From: Durusdinium trenchii | Taxonomy: Eukaryota > Sar > Dinophyceae > Suessiales > Symbiodiniaceae | DNA length: 64,000 bases | NCBI GenBank assembly: GCA_963970005.1 | Contig: CAXAMN010006446.1 | Span: 1,498,324-1,562,323 of the forward strand | Direction: 5' to 3' | The notes under the pieces: model-generated | The model's database searches: none | Told to the model about the DNA's origin: nothing | What the model saw: only the letters and a program-made list of their open reading frames with translations | Position numbers and translations under genes: made by a program | Part shown: one piece after another, positions 9,589-20,500 of the stretch | Layout of the letters: every line of letters begins with the position of its first letter | Position numbering within the stretch: position 1 is the stretch's first letter

Positions 9589-12500
9589 ATGGGGAATTAC
9601 TGCAGACATGCCTATACTGGCGCCGATTTCAATTGGATGACGGGTGGCAGATGCAGTGGCATTACTTTTCGCTTTCTACCTGTGCCTTGGGGGGCTTTCT
9701 GGTGGAATGTTTTTCACAATAGAGGAGAGCAGAACATTTGTGAGCTGCCTTCTCAAAACGTTGTATTTCCGATGACACAACAGCACAGCAAGTGGAGTGA
9801 CTCTGGCGCCCATTTTGAAGGGCTGACAGGCGACTTCCCTTTTGCTGTGATTCACTCATGGACCACAGATGAAGAGTTGGCTGGAACAGGTGCATGCCAT
9901 TTGACAGCTGCCGTCGGACACTTCTTCACTGTTGATCCTATAGAATCGACTTTTTCGTGTGCGAATCTATGCTCTAGACTTGATAGTATTATCTCCAGCT
10001 CAGAAGAGAATATGGCCAAGGAACATGAGCAGATTTTTCGCATGCACAATAGCACCTGGCCCGAGCCGACATGGGATGATGTCATGATCGAGGCACAATA
10101 TGTCAGGATGCTCGGAATTTGCGGCCTGGTGCTTGTACTGCATTGTTTGTTTTTGCATTTTTCTTTGCTGTACCGAATCCAGCAGCTCAGTTTCCACTAT
10201 AACCTGAGACCGAGAAGGAGAATCGAGCTTAGGAAGGCTGCATATGTTTCCTTTTTGGCTGGTTCCGTTGAGTCTCTTACTTTTGTAAATCTGATGAGCA
10301 CAGTTAGCAGGGATGGGGGAAGCAAATGGGACGGTTTAGGCTGTGCTGTTGTCCTCATTTGCCTAGTGATCTTGATCCTTGCATGCTGCAGGTCGTATAT
10401 CAGATTTCGAAGGGATTGCATAGGGCCTTCTGTTCGAGTTGGCCAGATTAGGAAAGGGGTTCGCCTGAGGTTTCGAAGAAACTTGTCGTGGACCGGATTA
10501 GTCTTGTGCCTCAACCTTGTCAGTGCGCATGCATGTGGCGAGCTTCAGGCAATAACACAGCAGGTCAGCATCCACCATACTCAGACACAAGCTGACCATA
10601 ATGATGTGAACACTATGCGTCACAGTCAGTCTCACTGGTTTTCAGATGAGTTGTCCATGATGCAGCAAGACGTTCATGAGAACGTTAATAAACACACAAT
10701 GATAGCTGGTGATACTGTTCTTTCCAGCGAACACGTGGGAAACACGAACAGGTTTCAAAGGGATGACTATCCTACATTTGAAGACCAGCCAAGTAGGCCA
10801 AGACTCATCAGTTCGGATGTTACAGGGATGCGGGGACTAACATGTCACGCCACACCGCATGAGTATGGAATTTTGATGCAGAATGCTACTAGATCCACTG
10901 AAGATGAAAACATCCCTCTGGCAGATCTTGGAAGAGAGGAGTTTGCCCTACCAGAGGCTAGAAACCCTCTCCAATCAGATAGTCCTTACCCTTCCGGACC
11001 TTGTGAGGGTAGGGACAATGAACCAGTCCGTCATCAGGACGCAGAAGGTCATGGCCTATTGTCCGTTGAAGCCAGAGGTTTACCGACAAACGGAAGCCTC
11101 GACCGATACGTTGCACAGGGCCAATCAGTTTTGGGCGATTTTGTCGACATTCATGCACCAAGTCATCACAATGTCGAACAGTCTTTGCAAGCAATTTTGA
11201 AGTCTAAGGACCTGAATGAGGTAATTTTTGAGAGAAGACAACTACATGCCAAGGTCTGGTACGCACCTCCGAATGGATGTAACGAGCATGCTAGGGACAT
11301 TACTGTCATGCCGGAACAACTAGGCAATATCCGTGGAGCCGTTTGCCAGGCTTGGGCTGATTTGTTGACTCCAAGTACCTGCTCTTTTGAGCTTGCTAGA
11401 CCACAGCCTGATCGACACACTTTTGGGATCGCTTTTCACTTTGTTGTCTTTGAGACACATGGGCCCACTGCTGTTTTAATACATCAAAGCAAGGACTTCA
11501 GAGCTGATTTCTGCGCATGCGCACTGAGGATGTGGCATCCGGTCAGAAGTGCTCATGAGCGAGTGTCACACCGAATCTGGCGGAAAGGAGAAGCAATCTC
11601 CATACAGCTGAAAGGCACAGACGACGTGTGTCTTCGATGGAGAGCAGCTAGCCTACGTGTCTACAGGGATAACACTGCAACCCTGGATGTTGATACAGTA
11701 AATCTCATGCAACTCACAGAACATCAGACAGTCACTATCGCTAGTGCAAGGTTCGCATATGCAGTTGAGCACAGAAAACCAGTGCACGACGTTGCAAATT
11801 TTGCTGTGCAAAACTTTGTCAAGCGTGATGATCTCAGAAGATGGATTTCTCACCTTCCCTGCTACGCTGGGGAGAGGCAGCTCACACTTGCTATTTGGAG
11901 GATGCACCCGATGGTGGAAGTCACTAGCAAATGTGACTACCTTCACTTAGCAGATGGCAACTGGGCAAGAGATTTCCGAACATACTGGAAAATCTCAGAC
12001 CTCTTTAAGACGCCGAAGTTAGCAGCAGTTGCACCGCAACCGCCAGGGAACACGCACGCAGATTTCAGAAACATCCATGTCATAGCCACTGAGAACCAAC
12101 ATCTTGAACAGAATCAAGTTGTACATCTTTTCGATGTCTGGGATACAACGGACCCTACCTTGGGCACTGGGCGAACCTTTTTGATGAGGAGAGCTGCGAG
12201 ATTGTCCAGGGACTTACAGGTGATGCAAATACCTGAATGGGTTGGAGTGCCTCATGCAGAGTCGTATGAGCAAGTCTTTGCCTCAGTCAGGAATCACGAG
12301 GCGCAGGAGCAGGCTGTATTCAGTGGAAGACAGCGTCTGCTGGTGCCCGATTTCTCCCTCGTGGACCTCATCCTGGTTAAACAACGAATGGGATGTGCCG
12401 ATAGCAGTGACATTCACAGTCAGGGCACAATATTGGCAATCAAGAACGGGCTCACCGTCCAAGAGCATACACAGGATAAATACAGGGATAACACTGCAAC

Positions 12501-14751
12501 CCTTGACGAGCGGGAAGACGACATCAACGGATTGATGCAAGAACCGCTTCGGGATAGGACAGCAGCGGAGATTGATGAGGAAAGATGCTTCGACCCAGTC
12601 CGGACGCCAATCAGGCTGTATCAGGGAGCAGAATTTGCATGGAGGCTTTGGAATCATTTTGTCAGCGACAGAGCATGGTCCGGACAAAACTTTGATGAAA
12701 CCTCCACATGGCTCCTAACTGAGGGTAGTCTCATACAGTCGATCCCAGTCACCCTCTTCACATCTAGAAGGGGCAGTGCCACATGGAATGACCCTTTGGC
12801 TCTCTGGCGTAGTATGGGGGGAATTCAAGATCCGGTTGTCATCATGGTGTTCCCGACACCTGCGCGTGCGGTCCTGCCGGAAGATCACCTGATCTTTGTG
12901 CCCTCAGAATCGTTTCAAAACCAGCAATTCGCCTTCCTGGTGGATGTGATAGATGACCGTACAGGTCTGATACCATTGAAGGAACGAGTGGCCATAAGGG
13001 GAAATGAGTTCACACCTCGAAAGCTCGCTATCACACTAGGACATCCTTGTGACAAATGCAAGGCCAAATGTGGCAATCTTCGAAAGCATTTCTTTCAGGC
13101 AGATCAGCGCATGCGATGCCGAACTGGGTCATATGTGATTCTCGATGTGACTAGGACCCAGGTGACGGCAGATAAGTGTGCTAATGAGGGACGAGTCCCA
13201 CGCTTGCATGAAAGTGCTGACCACAGGTCTCAGATGGAGGAATCGTCCTTCTTTCAGTTCCAACCTCCTCCTAGGGCTGGTACCCACACGGACGGTGAAG
13301 AATACTTCTGGGTTCGTAACACTATTGTCTACCAACCTGCACTGTTGCTTGCCATTATGGAAGCTGGGCTCTTAGTCTCTGGGCATTGGCCGACCTTTTC
13401 TGTTTATCTAGAAGACAGACCAATTGAAGTCAGAGCATTTGGATTCGATAGTGGAGAACTCATTACAACGGATGCCATCCGGGTTCGCTTTCGGGAGCTG
13501 TTTGCTGACCATTTTGCCACAGAAGAAACCGTTAGCTTTGGACCGATTGGGCTAAACAACCTGCAAAACCGCAGGGTACCTATCCATGAATTAGAGGCTG
13601 CAGCATTCAGGCAAAGAGTCCCTTTTCATGCTAAACCTGTCTTAGTACGGGCCAGGTTCCCCGATGCTGAGGCGCAGACCCTGACCCGGGCTGCTCTCCT
13701 GCCTAGTAGGTCTACCAAAGCTGATGTTATAAGGAAGGCTGATCTCGTGACCTTGTGTGACAGCAGATTTCATTGCAATGTCTACACAGAGGAGGGGACA
13801 CCGATACGATCAGAACCTGTGCACATTATAGGATGGCAGTGTGTAACCATTGAACTGACCGAACGAAATGATAATGCGATATCAAACAGAAGGACTGGAC
13901 AGGATTGCGCCTTGGCTTCATTGGGCATTGGCACAGATGATGAACAAAGCCTGATGCAGACCTTCAACCAGGCTGCATTCGATTTTGATCACATACTCAT
14001 TTACGCCTTCGCCAGCAATGATCCCTTCTTTGCTGATACTAGTGCACAGGCTCGAGTAGAGAGTTATTGCCATCTTTGGGCGGAGCGAGATGGTCCTATG
14101 CGTAATCGACTACCCATTGTTTTGAATCGCAACTCACCGGCCACTGCGCAGATTGCGGCTAGATGGTCGCATCTGGTCCCACTCTCATTGATTAGGTTAG
14201 TCCCTGTGAGGCCAGTTCCGGACATGGGAGGAGTTGCTGTGCCACATGTTCTTGTTCTGGATCGTGATAGCGAGCAAGTCCTACCGGTGCTTTACGACTA
14301 CACTAGTGATGACAGAGTTTTCACAGGAAGTGCCCTAGTCGACTGCCAAAGGGGTTTTCCGGAAATGATTCGGCTTTTCGATTTGCTCGTTCCAGGCCAC
14401 GCATGCCGGACTCAAACTTCATGTTTGGTTAGGGCAAATGGGAGGCATTACGTCCCAGGCCAGGTTGTCATGTTGTATGAAGGAATCTTCCTCCAGCTTG
14501 ACGAAGATGACCTTGAGGCGGAGACAACAACGGATGCCACAAGCACTGATTACGGACAAACAGACAGCAGGACTTCGACCAATGCTCTCAGCTCTGACCT
14601 TAGTTTGCAGCCGGGTCCAGCAGCTTCCGATTCGAACGGAACAGGTGCTCCTGGACTTCTTCTGGCAGGACCCTTCTTTGATGCTGATGATGATGGAGTC
14701 CTTTTTATTGTGGACCATGACTTGGCTCCGGAAGTTGTCTTAGAATGGTTC
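9589..14751 (+). CDS. LINE polyprotein, segment 1: membrane region and repeated beta-rich modules
   Basis: The N-terminal 1,721 codons of the giant polyprotein, starting at ATG 9589 (MGNYCRHAYTG). The frame is open upstream, so the start is a choice based on the end of ORF1. Hydrophobic segments lie at about 10105-10180, 10335-10395 and 10483-10535; the last resembles a signal or stop-transfer segment. From about 11200 onward there are at least five diverged copies of a module that begins near a Pro-rich motif (RPQPD, APQPPG, FPTPAR, VRPVPD) and ends in a Cys-x-Val...Gly strand followed by alternating hydrophobics. Linkers carry MMQ or LMQ tags at about 10660, 10876, 11704, 12535 and 13954. 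A peptide, YRDNTATLD, occurs twice (11662, 12481) with 22 of 23 bases identical. The nested transposon cuts the frame after the Phe codon 14749-14751; read-through adds six foreign codons and stops at 14769. No known domain family is recognised. Confidence 0.75.
11662..11684 (+). repeat. Duplicated linker sequence, copy 1
   Basis: A 23-bp stretch encoding YRDNTATLD, matched at 22 of 23 positions at 12481-12503. A shorter related stretch (AACACTGCAACCC) occurs at 20388-20400 in the same polyprotein. Each lies close to an LMQ tag, so it belongs to the linkers between modules. Confidence 0.75.
12481..12503 (+). repeat. Duplicated linker sequence, copy 2
   Basis: Second copy of the YRDNTATLD-coding stretch, about 820 bp downstream of the first and again a few codons before an LMQ tag (at about 12535). 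The near-identity at DNA level contrasts with the strong divergence of the surrounding modules. Confidence 0.75.
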
Positions 14752-14784
14752 CCTCTAAGACCAGATTAGACTATTTCCTAACTA
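14752..14784 (+). repeat. Left terminal inverted repeat of nested transposon
   Basis: Starts CCTCTAAGACCAGATTAG and matches the reverse complement of 17545-17577 with only one or two differences. It is followed inside by repeated TAGACT and TAATAGTTAG motifs that also occur, rearranged, at the other end (subterminal repeats). Confidence 0.88.
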
Positions 14785-14920
14785 ATAGTTAGAACAGCTT
14801 TTCTAGATTATTTTCTAACTATTAGTCTATTTTAAATAGACTTGAATTTAGACTGAGAAATAGTCTATTTTGAAACATAACCTTGAGGTTATTCTATAGA
14901 ATAACATCAGGAAATACAAG

Positions 14921-15376
14921 CTATATACCTAAACTTGTGGTGTTATATTGTGAAAAACGAACGTGCATGTTACTTATCATAGGCCATGTACTGTTACTGA
15001 GGCCATGCGCATGTTCTGAGTTGTGTTGGTGAATTGCATTTGCATCGGACAACCTCTTGTATTTTCTTGTCTTAGACAAGTCCCTCTTTGCTGCTACTGC
15101 TGCATCGCCTTTACCACTTTCACCAGCATCATCTGATTCTGGCTCATCACCTTTGTGGTCTTCCTTCAGCTTCCACTTCTGCACTTTGTCTGAAAAGCTG
15201 TCCTTTTCATGCTTTTTTGGAACTGCTTTGGGCTTACTCTTGGCTTTTGCCTTCTGTTCCTTCTCCTTCTTCTTCTCTATGGTTGGCTTCGCCTTTGGCT
15301 GTGGTGCTTTTGCCTTGCTTTTTGCATGAGGCTTGACTGATACTGCTGGCCTTTTCATGGGTGTCGCAGGTGCCAT
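14921..15376 (-). CDS. Lys/Ala/Pro-rich basic protein or exon within the nested transposon
   Basis: The minus-strand frame from ATG 15376 begins MAPATPMKRPAVSVK. It continues with a Lys/Ala/Pro tract (repeated KAK, PKAK, EKKKEKEQK) and then an acidic Asp/Glu/Ser/Gly segment before another basic stretch. The frame is open upstream to 15460 without an ATG. The composition resembles histone-tail-like or nucleic-acid-binding basic regions, and MKRPA-type starts are common in dinoflagellate proteins (established only as general experience). It may be one exon of a spliced minus-strand gene together with 16492-17041. It is not a recognised transposase. Confidence 0.45.
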   Translation of the reverse strand: MAPATPMKRPAVSVKPHAKSKAKAPQPKAKPTIEKKKEKEQKAKAKSKPKAVPKKHEKDSFSDKVQKWKLKEDHKGDEPESDDAGESGKGDAAVAAKRDLSKTRKYKRLSDANAIHQHNSEHAHGLSNSTWPMISNMHVRFSQYNTTSLGI

Positions 15377-15856
15377 TCCTGCCGTGCACTTTTGGCAGGG
15401 GTAGCTGCTTCTTCTGTAGCTGCTTCCCTCTTGTTTGGTGAAGCCGTGGCTGGTCACCAAGTGCTACTTAGACCCCCACTGAATGCTACCTAGATTCACT
15501 TTTATGTTTGAGTTGTTCTATGTCACGTTTTGTCTTTCGTTGCGTCGGTTTGTTTTGTGTCCTTTACTTTGTGCTGTTTATTTTTACATATTTTTACTGT
15601 CATATGCACAAGAACACTTTGTTGCAACAAAGCAACTCTGGAGCCACAAAAGACAACGCAACAAACATAATACAAGTTGCCAAATGCTTCAAGATAGATA
15701 ACCACTGTGGACTCATACTACTGTGCATGTAGTTGCCTAGTTTTTCATTTAGCCATTTCAACTAACCTACACGAACTTAACAAACAAAATCACAAAAGAC
15801 GTAAGCAAAACATGAAACATATTATAACACTGACATAAAAGTACTGAACACTGACT

Positions 15857-16288
15857 CTGACACAAAAGTGTCACAAAAGACACACAAAAGTGACACAAAA
15901 GCGACGCAAAAGTGACACAAAACTGACACAAAACTGACACAAAAGCGACACAAAAGCGACACAAAAGTGCCACAAAAGTAAGACAAAAGTGACACAAAAG
16001 TGACAAAAGAGACACAAAAGTGACACAAAAGCGGCGCAAAAGCGACAAAAGTGACGCACACACACAAAATGTGACACAAAAGCGACACAAAAGCGACACA
16101 AAAGTGACACAAAACCGACACAAAAGCGACACAAAAGTGACACAAAAGCGACACAAAAGCGACACAAAAGCGACACAAAAGTGACACACACACAAAAGTG
16201 ACACAAAACCGACACAAAAGCGACACAAAACCGACACAAAAGCGACACAAAACCGACACAAAAGCGACACAAAACCGACACAAAAGTG
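15857..16288. repeat. 11-bp minisatellite (GACACAAAAGY)n
   Basis: About 40 units of an 11-bp repeat, GACACAAAAGC or GACACAAAAGT, with some CCGACACAAAA variants and a few indels. Inverted single units (TTTTGTGTCAC) appear just beyond the array at about 16385-16405. Minus-strand frames across the array give Leu/Cys/Phe/Val repeats and are not real proteins. It sits between the coding-like segments of the nested element and could be an intron. Confidence 0.9.
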
Positions 16289-16491
16289 ACAACTTTTACA
16301 TTGCAACTGACACTTAAAGTGTCACTTTTATTTAAAACTACACTGAAAAAGTTGCAGTTTCAAAATAATAGTGGCACTATTAGTGTCACTTTTGTGTCAC
16401 TTTGGTGTCATAGTTGAATTTGACTTTTTAAAATGCAATATTTCCATATATTTATTGAGATATTGTTTGGGCTTGTATACGTAATATTGAC

Positions 16492-16833
16492 CTATTTGGT
16501 GAAGTAAAATGCAAGGAGTACTGTCATCAGCTGTGGAGCGAGTACTGTCGAAGGAGTACTGTCATCAGCTCCGTCCAACTGCAGGTGTTCCAAAATGGTG
16601 TCAACCTTCTCTTTGGAATCGAAGGTGGCCTTCCTCATTGCTGTTGCGTAAGCTTCATGGTTCTTCTTGATGCCTCTGGCTTGTGCAAGCAAAACACGAA
16701 TCCTTTGATCTACCTGGTCCACAAAGTCAGCTGTATGGAAGTGTGTTTTGTTGACCATTTTTGAACAGTCTTGGATCATCCTCTGTAGTGCTAGCTTAAC
16801 TTTGGCTGACCTATAGTAGCCCATTTGGTGCAA
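16492..16833 (-). pseudogene. Helical coding-like segment in nested transposon, frame-shifted from 16811-17041
   Basis: The minus-strand frame contains KVKLALQRMIQDCSK and a long helical region with balanced charge (RIRVLLAQARGIKKNHEAYA), unlike repeat-derived frames. It begins only with TTG. The upstream minus-strand frame (17041-16811) overlaps it by 23 bp and appears to continue into it after a one-base shift, so the two are probably halves of a single damaged gene or closely spaced exons. No family is recognised. Position and orientation suggest one transcription unit with the Lys-rich segment at 14921-15376. Confidence 0.4.
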
Positions 16834-17041
16834 TCTTCAAGAAATACACCAACATTTCATGACATTGAGCCATCCATTGAGGACAAGAACTTGTCTTCCA
16901 ACTCCACTGAGCATTGGTAGGATGCTTCAAACAAGAAAACAGATCTTTGCCAGCTCCTCTGTTCATTTCCTTTGGCAGCACTCTTTGCAGGTCCATCACA
17001 CCACTGGAAGGGTCCACCTTCATTCCCTTAGAGACGGCCAT
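16811..17041 (-). pseudogene. Upstream half of the damaged minus-strand gene in nested transposon
   Basis: A 76-codon minus-strand frame with an ATG-initiated start (MAVSKGMKVDPSSG) and a Trp/Cys-containing middle (FSCLKHPTNAQWSW). It stops in the region where the next frame (16833-16492) takes over, consistent with one gene broken by an indel. Function unknown; it has no DDE-type catalytic pattern and too few residues for a transposase. Confidence 0.38.
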
Positions 17042-17544
17042 GTGTGCTACAGGTGCTCAAAGCAAAGAAAGGAGATGTGTGCGATGCTAGTTAGGACAAA
17101 CATAGACAAAACTTGTTTCTTCATGAAACTACAACATCTACCCTTTTGTCAGTCTTGCTGATCCTCTGGAAGCTTGTGAGCCTTCCACAACACTTGACAC
17201 CAAAAATACTTTGTGATGTGAGTTTGAAAGAAAATTTGCATGTTACTTAGGCCATGTACGGTTACCTAGGCCATGTTACTTAGGCTCTCTGCTCAATGTT
17301 ACTTGGGCCACACACATTGCTCAAGTTTGTGTTTTTCAAAAGTGTGACCACAAACACCTAAAATGAACTAACAAAATGTCTTTACAAGATCTCAGGTTTT
17401 TCCAACATAATCTTGACATTCCAAGGTTGTTTAGCAAAATAGACTTGAGTCTATTCAACAAAATAGACTTTAAATTATCCCCTAGTTTATACTATTAGTT
17501 TATTTGAATTCTAACTATTAGTTAGAATTATTGAAATAGACTAA
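17042..17544. other. Subterminal region of nested transposon
   Basis: AT-rich. Several copies of TTACTTAGGCCATGT-like words at 17240-17310 match a diverged block near the other end (about 14965-15010) in direct, not inverted, orientation. Closer to the terminus, TAGACT and CTAACTATTAGTTAG motifs recur. Such subterminal repeats are typical transposase-binding regions, but the enzyme is unknown. Confidence 0.5.
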
Positions 17545-17577
17545 TAGTTAGAAAATAGTCTAATCTGGTCTTAGAGG
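17545..17577 (-). repeat. Right terminal inverted repeat of nested transposon
   Basis: Reverse complement of the left terminus, ending GGTCTTAGAGG at 17577. The following TC (17578-17579) repeats the two bases before the left end. Confidence 0.88.
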
Positions 17578-17579
17578 TC

Positions 17580-20500
17580 CAAGCCATTGCAGTGCAACGA
17601 ACGACATTCCCTCAGTTTGACCATTTCATGGTCGAGATGCGGGATTACACCGATATCTCAAATTTTCTAGGTGTAGCCATGGTCATTGTGGGCAATGAGT
17701 GGAGTGAAGCTATTCGTACTACCAGCTTTGTGACACAGGAAACTCACATGATGGTGTACGGTGCAATCAGAAGGGCATTATTCGATGATTTTCCAGTACA
17801 TGTTGCCCTGAACCTTTGGCTTGTCAGGCCGAATCTCTTACCGGAAGAACAAGATGGCTCAAATTATTTGTTTGTGCTTGTTGACTTTGCCTGTCCGGTA
17901 GACCAACGAGCCGTGATTGTCATAACGGAGGACCCTGAGGAACCTGAATTGGATAAACAGGCAATACGGCTCAGGCCGCAAATGACGAACCTACTTTTGT
18001 ATATCCAAATTGGTAAGACAGTCAAGTGCGCGTCTGCGGATTTCACTTGTGCTGCCAGTCACGAGGGCCGTGTTCTCCCTGAAGGGGCATACTGGCCAGT
18101 CTTCCATGGTATGAAGATTAAAGTGAGTATACATGAAGTCAAGCCGACATGTAGGGAGATCAACAGGCATAGGCGCATTTTCACGAGAGATGGAAACCGC
18201 ATTGAAGGCAATCGAAGAGCATTTTATGACGAAGGAGATGAGAATGCCATGATGCAGTTCTTTTCGGAAGCAGAGTTGAGTGAGGTTCCTGAAGACATTG
18301 GTCCACGATATGTGCAAGCCAGGTCCTATTTTGGCATCCTGAGTCTGCACCCGGATATGGACACCAGTAGTGATATTCTCAGGGCTTACATTCATGAACG
18401 AAAAGGGCATGCCTCTCATGATGCCTTCACCGTATATGTTTGGATGCTACAAACGCCACACCCCAAGGTTGTGCATACTGCACAGAGGTGCGCAATGCTG
18501 AAGGGGAGATCATATATAGACTCGCTTTTCCGACTTTGGGAGATTGTGTTTCCACTCAGGCCCTTGGCAGTCACACTGGTCCATCCGGACCTCCAGCCAC
18601 TGGAGCTACGGGCTGTACCCATCGACCTGGTTGTCATCCCGGAAGATGATGTCGCTCGAGGTCTTCGAGTTTATCTGGTAGATGTAATAGGCATGCCGTT
18701 GCCTAGGAGACTAGCCCTTTTTGCTGATGAGTTCAGCACGGTCAGAGCAATTGCTGACACGGCTGGTGCCCGTTTAATTTGTGAACTTCCCACCACTACC
18801 TGCACCATACACTCTGCAGCGCCTAACAATAGGCAAACATGGAGTTATGAGCAGATTGTTGATACTGACCATGGGGCAGGACTCACGCTTTGGATAGAGC
18901 CAAAACCTACCAGAATAGCAGTCCATGCATCGACATGTGCGGATGTCACCCAGCTAATGCAACATACGGCTACGATAGTTGCTATCGACTATGACCGGTA
19001 CGCTAGAGAGTCTGTCCAATACGGGCGCATGCATTTGTGGCTACACCAAGGGGATCTCGAACCCTATCAGAGCCAACATCGCAGTGTAGGATGGAACAAA
19101 CCACGTACGATGGAAAGTATTCGTCAACTCATTTGGGCTGATCGAGATTTGTATCAATGGGAACTCACTCCTGTGTACCCCTTCCCAAAAATTGAAGGGG
19201 AAATACAACCAACTCTGATCATCCATCCAGTTGCCGAGACTAGTCGATGGGCTGTTTTTGTGGGAGGTGAAAGCGAAGAGCGCAGGGTCATAGGTACTAT
19301 TGTGGTCGAGGCAAGCCTGGCCCCATTTAGTACTGATTTCCTCTTCGACCAGGTTCTCCCCCGCAATCGATGCAGGGAACGAAATATATGTACAGCTGCG
19401 TTGGAAGATGAAACCTATGAATTCTGGGTGGATATTCCTCTTTATGCTGGTGCCTTTGTCGAACTGACAGAAAGATCTGTTGAACCGGAAGAAAGTACAA
19501 CCTGCAGTGATATCACGGAACAGGATGAAGAATCCAGTTTTACAGATGATGAGGAGATCACATTGACGCAGCTTGACTTCCGACAGTTCCAGTTCATCCG
19601 ATGCCATGAAACTGGCAGGCCAATCTCAACACAAATGAGAAGACATGGTGTCGAAGACATGGACAGGCACTGGCAATATTTCGAGGAGGAGATGTTTGAA
19701 CGTACTTCTTGGCACAGATCACAGGATCTTCGACAAGAACTTGTTGCCATGGCCCCAATCGCCCCGCGGGGCACCAAAGTCTTTCTGCTCTGGTTCGACG
19801 AGAATGATGCACTAGCAGGACAGCTGAACCTGCAATGGGAGGATGAATGGAGTCTGCAGCCTGGATTGGCGGAAGCCCGGGCAGAGATTCGATTGATGCT
19901 CTGGAATCAGATATCGCCTGATCTTCGCTATGCCTTAGGCACAGCCCATCCTCAGCCAACAACGAGGCAGCAACATGGGAGGGACGATGTTTATATTGTG
20001 GGGCAGCTTGAGCAAGATAGTGAAATTGCGGTCATACTCGTTACAAATTACATCAACAGGCAGCAAGACCAATATCACATCCGGGCATTCAAGACCCACA
20101 TGTACAGCACCAGGGAAATCGTGTTGCGCAATACTGCTATGACAGGCATGTGCGAAGTGGTACACTGCACGGTTTCCTCGAATGGAGATCAATGGGTGCC
20201 GGGAGTCAGTTACCCTGTTTACATCGCCAAACGGATTGACATTGAGGTGGTCTTCGATCTGGCAGCGGCTGGGTGCGACGAAGAGACTCAGGAGCAGGAT
20301 GTGATGGATATGGGGGATGCGGAACATGCAGACTCTGAAGTGGAGACTGATGACGCCATCCTCATGCAGCAAGTCAAAGATGGGGAAAACACTGCAACCC
20401 CAGGGAGTGGGGAAAGCCGGGTCACAAATGCCCAAGTCCAGCCCACAGAATCCAACTATGAAAGATTGTATATGGATGACGGAAGGTCCAACAAGGCTGT

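Larger units (their letters stand above)
14752..17577. mobile_element. Nested TIR transposon (2,826 bp) inside the LINE polyprotein gene
   Basis: Both ends carry the same inverted sequence starting CCTCTAAGACCAGATTAG, identical over about 25 bp, with further diverged TAGACT and CTAACTA motifs inside. Flanking bases TC (14750-14751 and 17578-17579) give a 2-bp target duplication. Joining 14751 to 17580 restores one continuous reading frame (Trp-Phe then Gln-Ala-Ile-Ala), strong independent support for the boundaries. Base composition is AT-richer than the LINE. The interior holds minus-strand coding-like sequence and an 11-bp minisatellite, but no recognisable transposase, so it is probably non-autonomous or has captured a gene fragment. 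Superfamily not assigned. Confidence 0.88.

Noticed and set aside
14752-14769. Stop codon at 14767-14769 as the natural end of a 2,054-codon gene
   Set aside because: The last six codons lie inside the terminal inverted repeat of the nested transposon; the frame resumes at 17580.
15767-16306. Three minus-strand Leu/Cys/Phe/Val-repeat proteins
   Set aside because: They translate the 11-bp GACACAAAAG minisatellite in three frames; none has non-repeat protein sequence.
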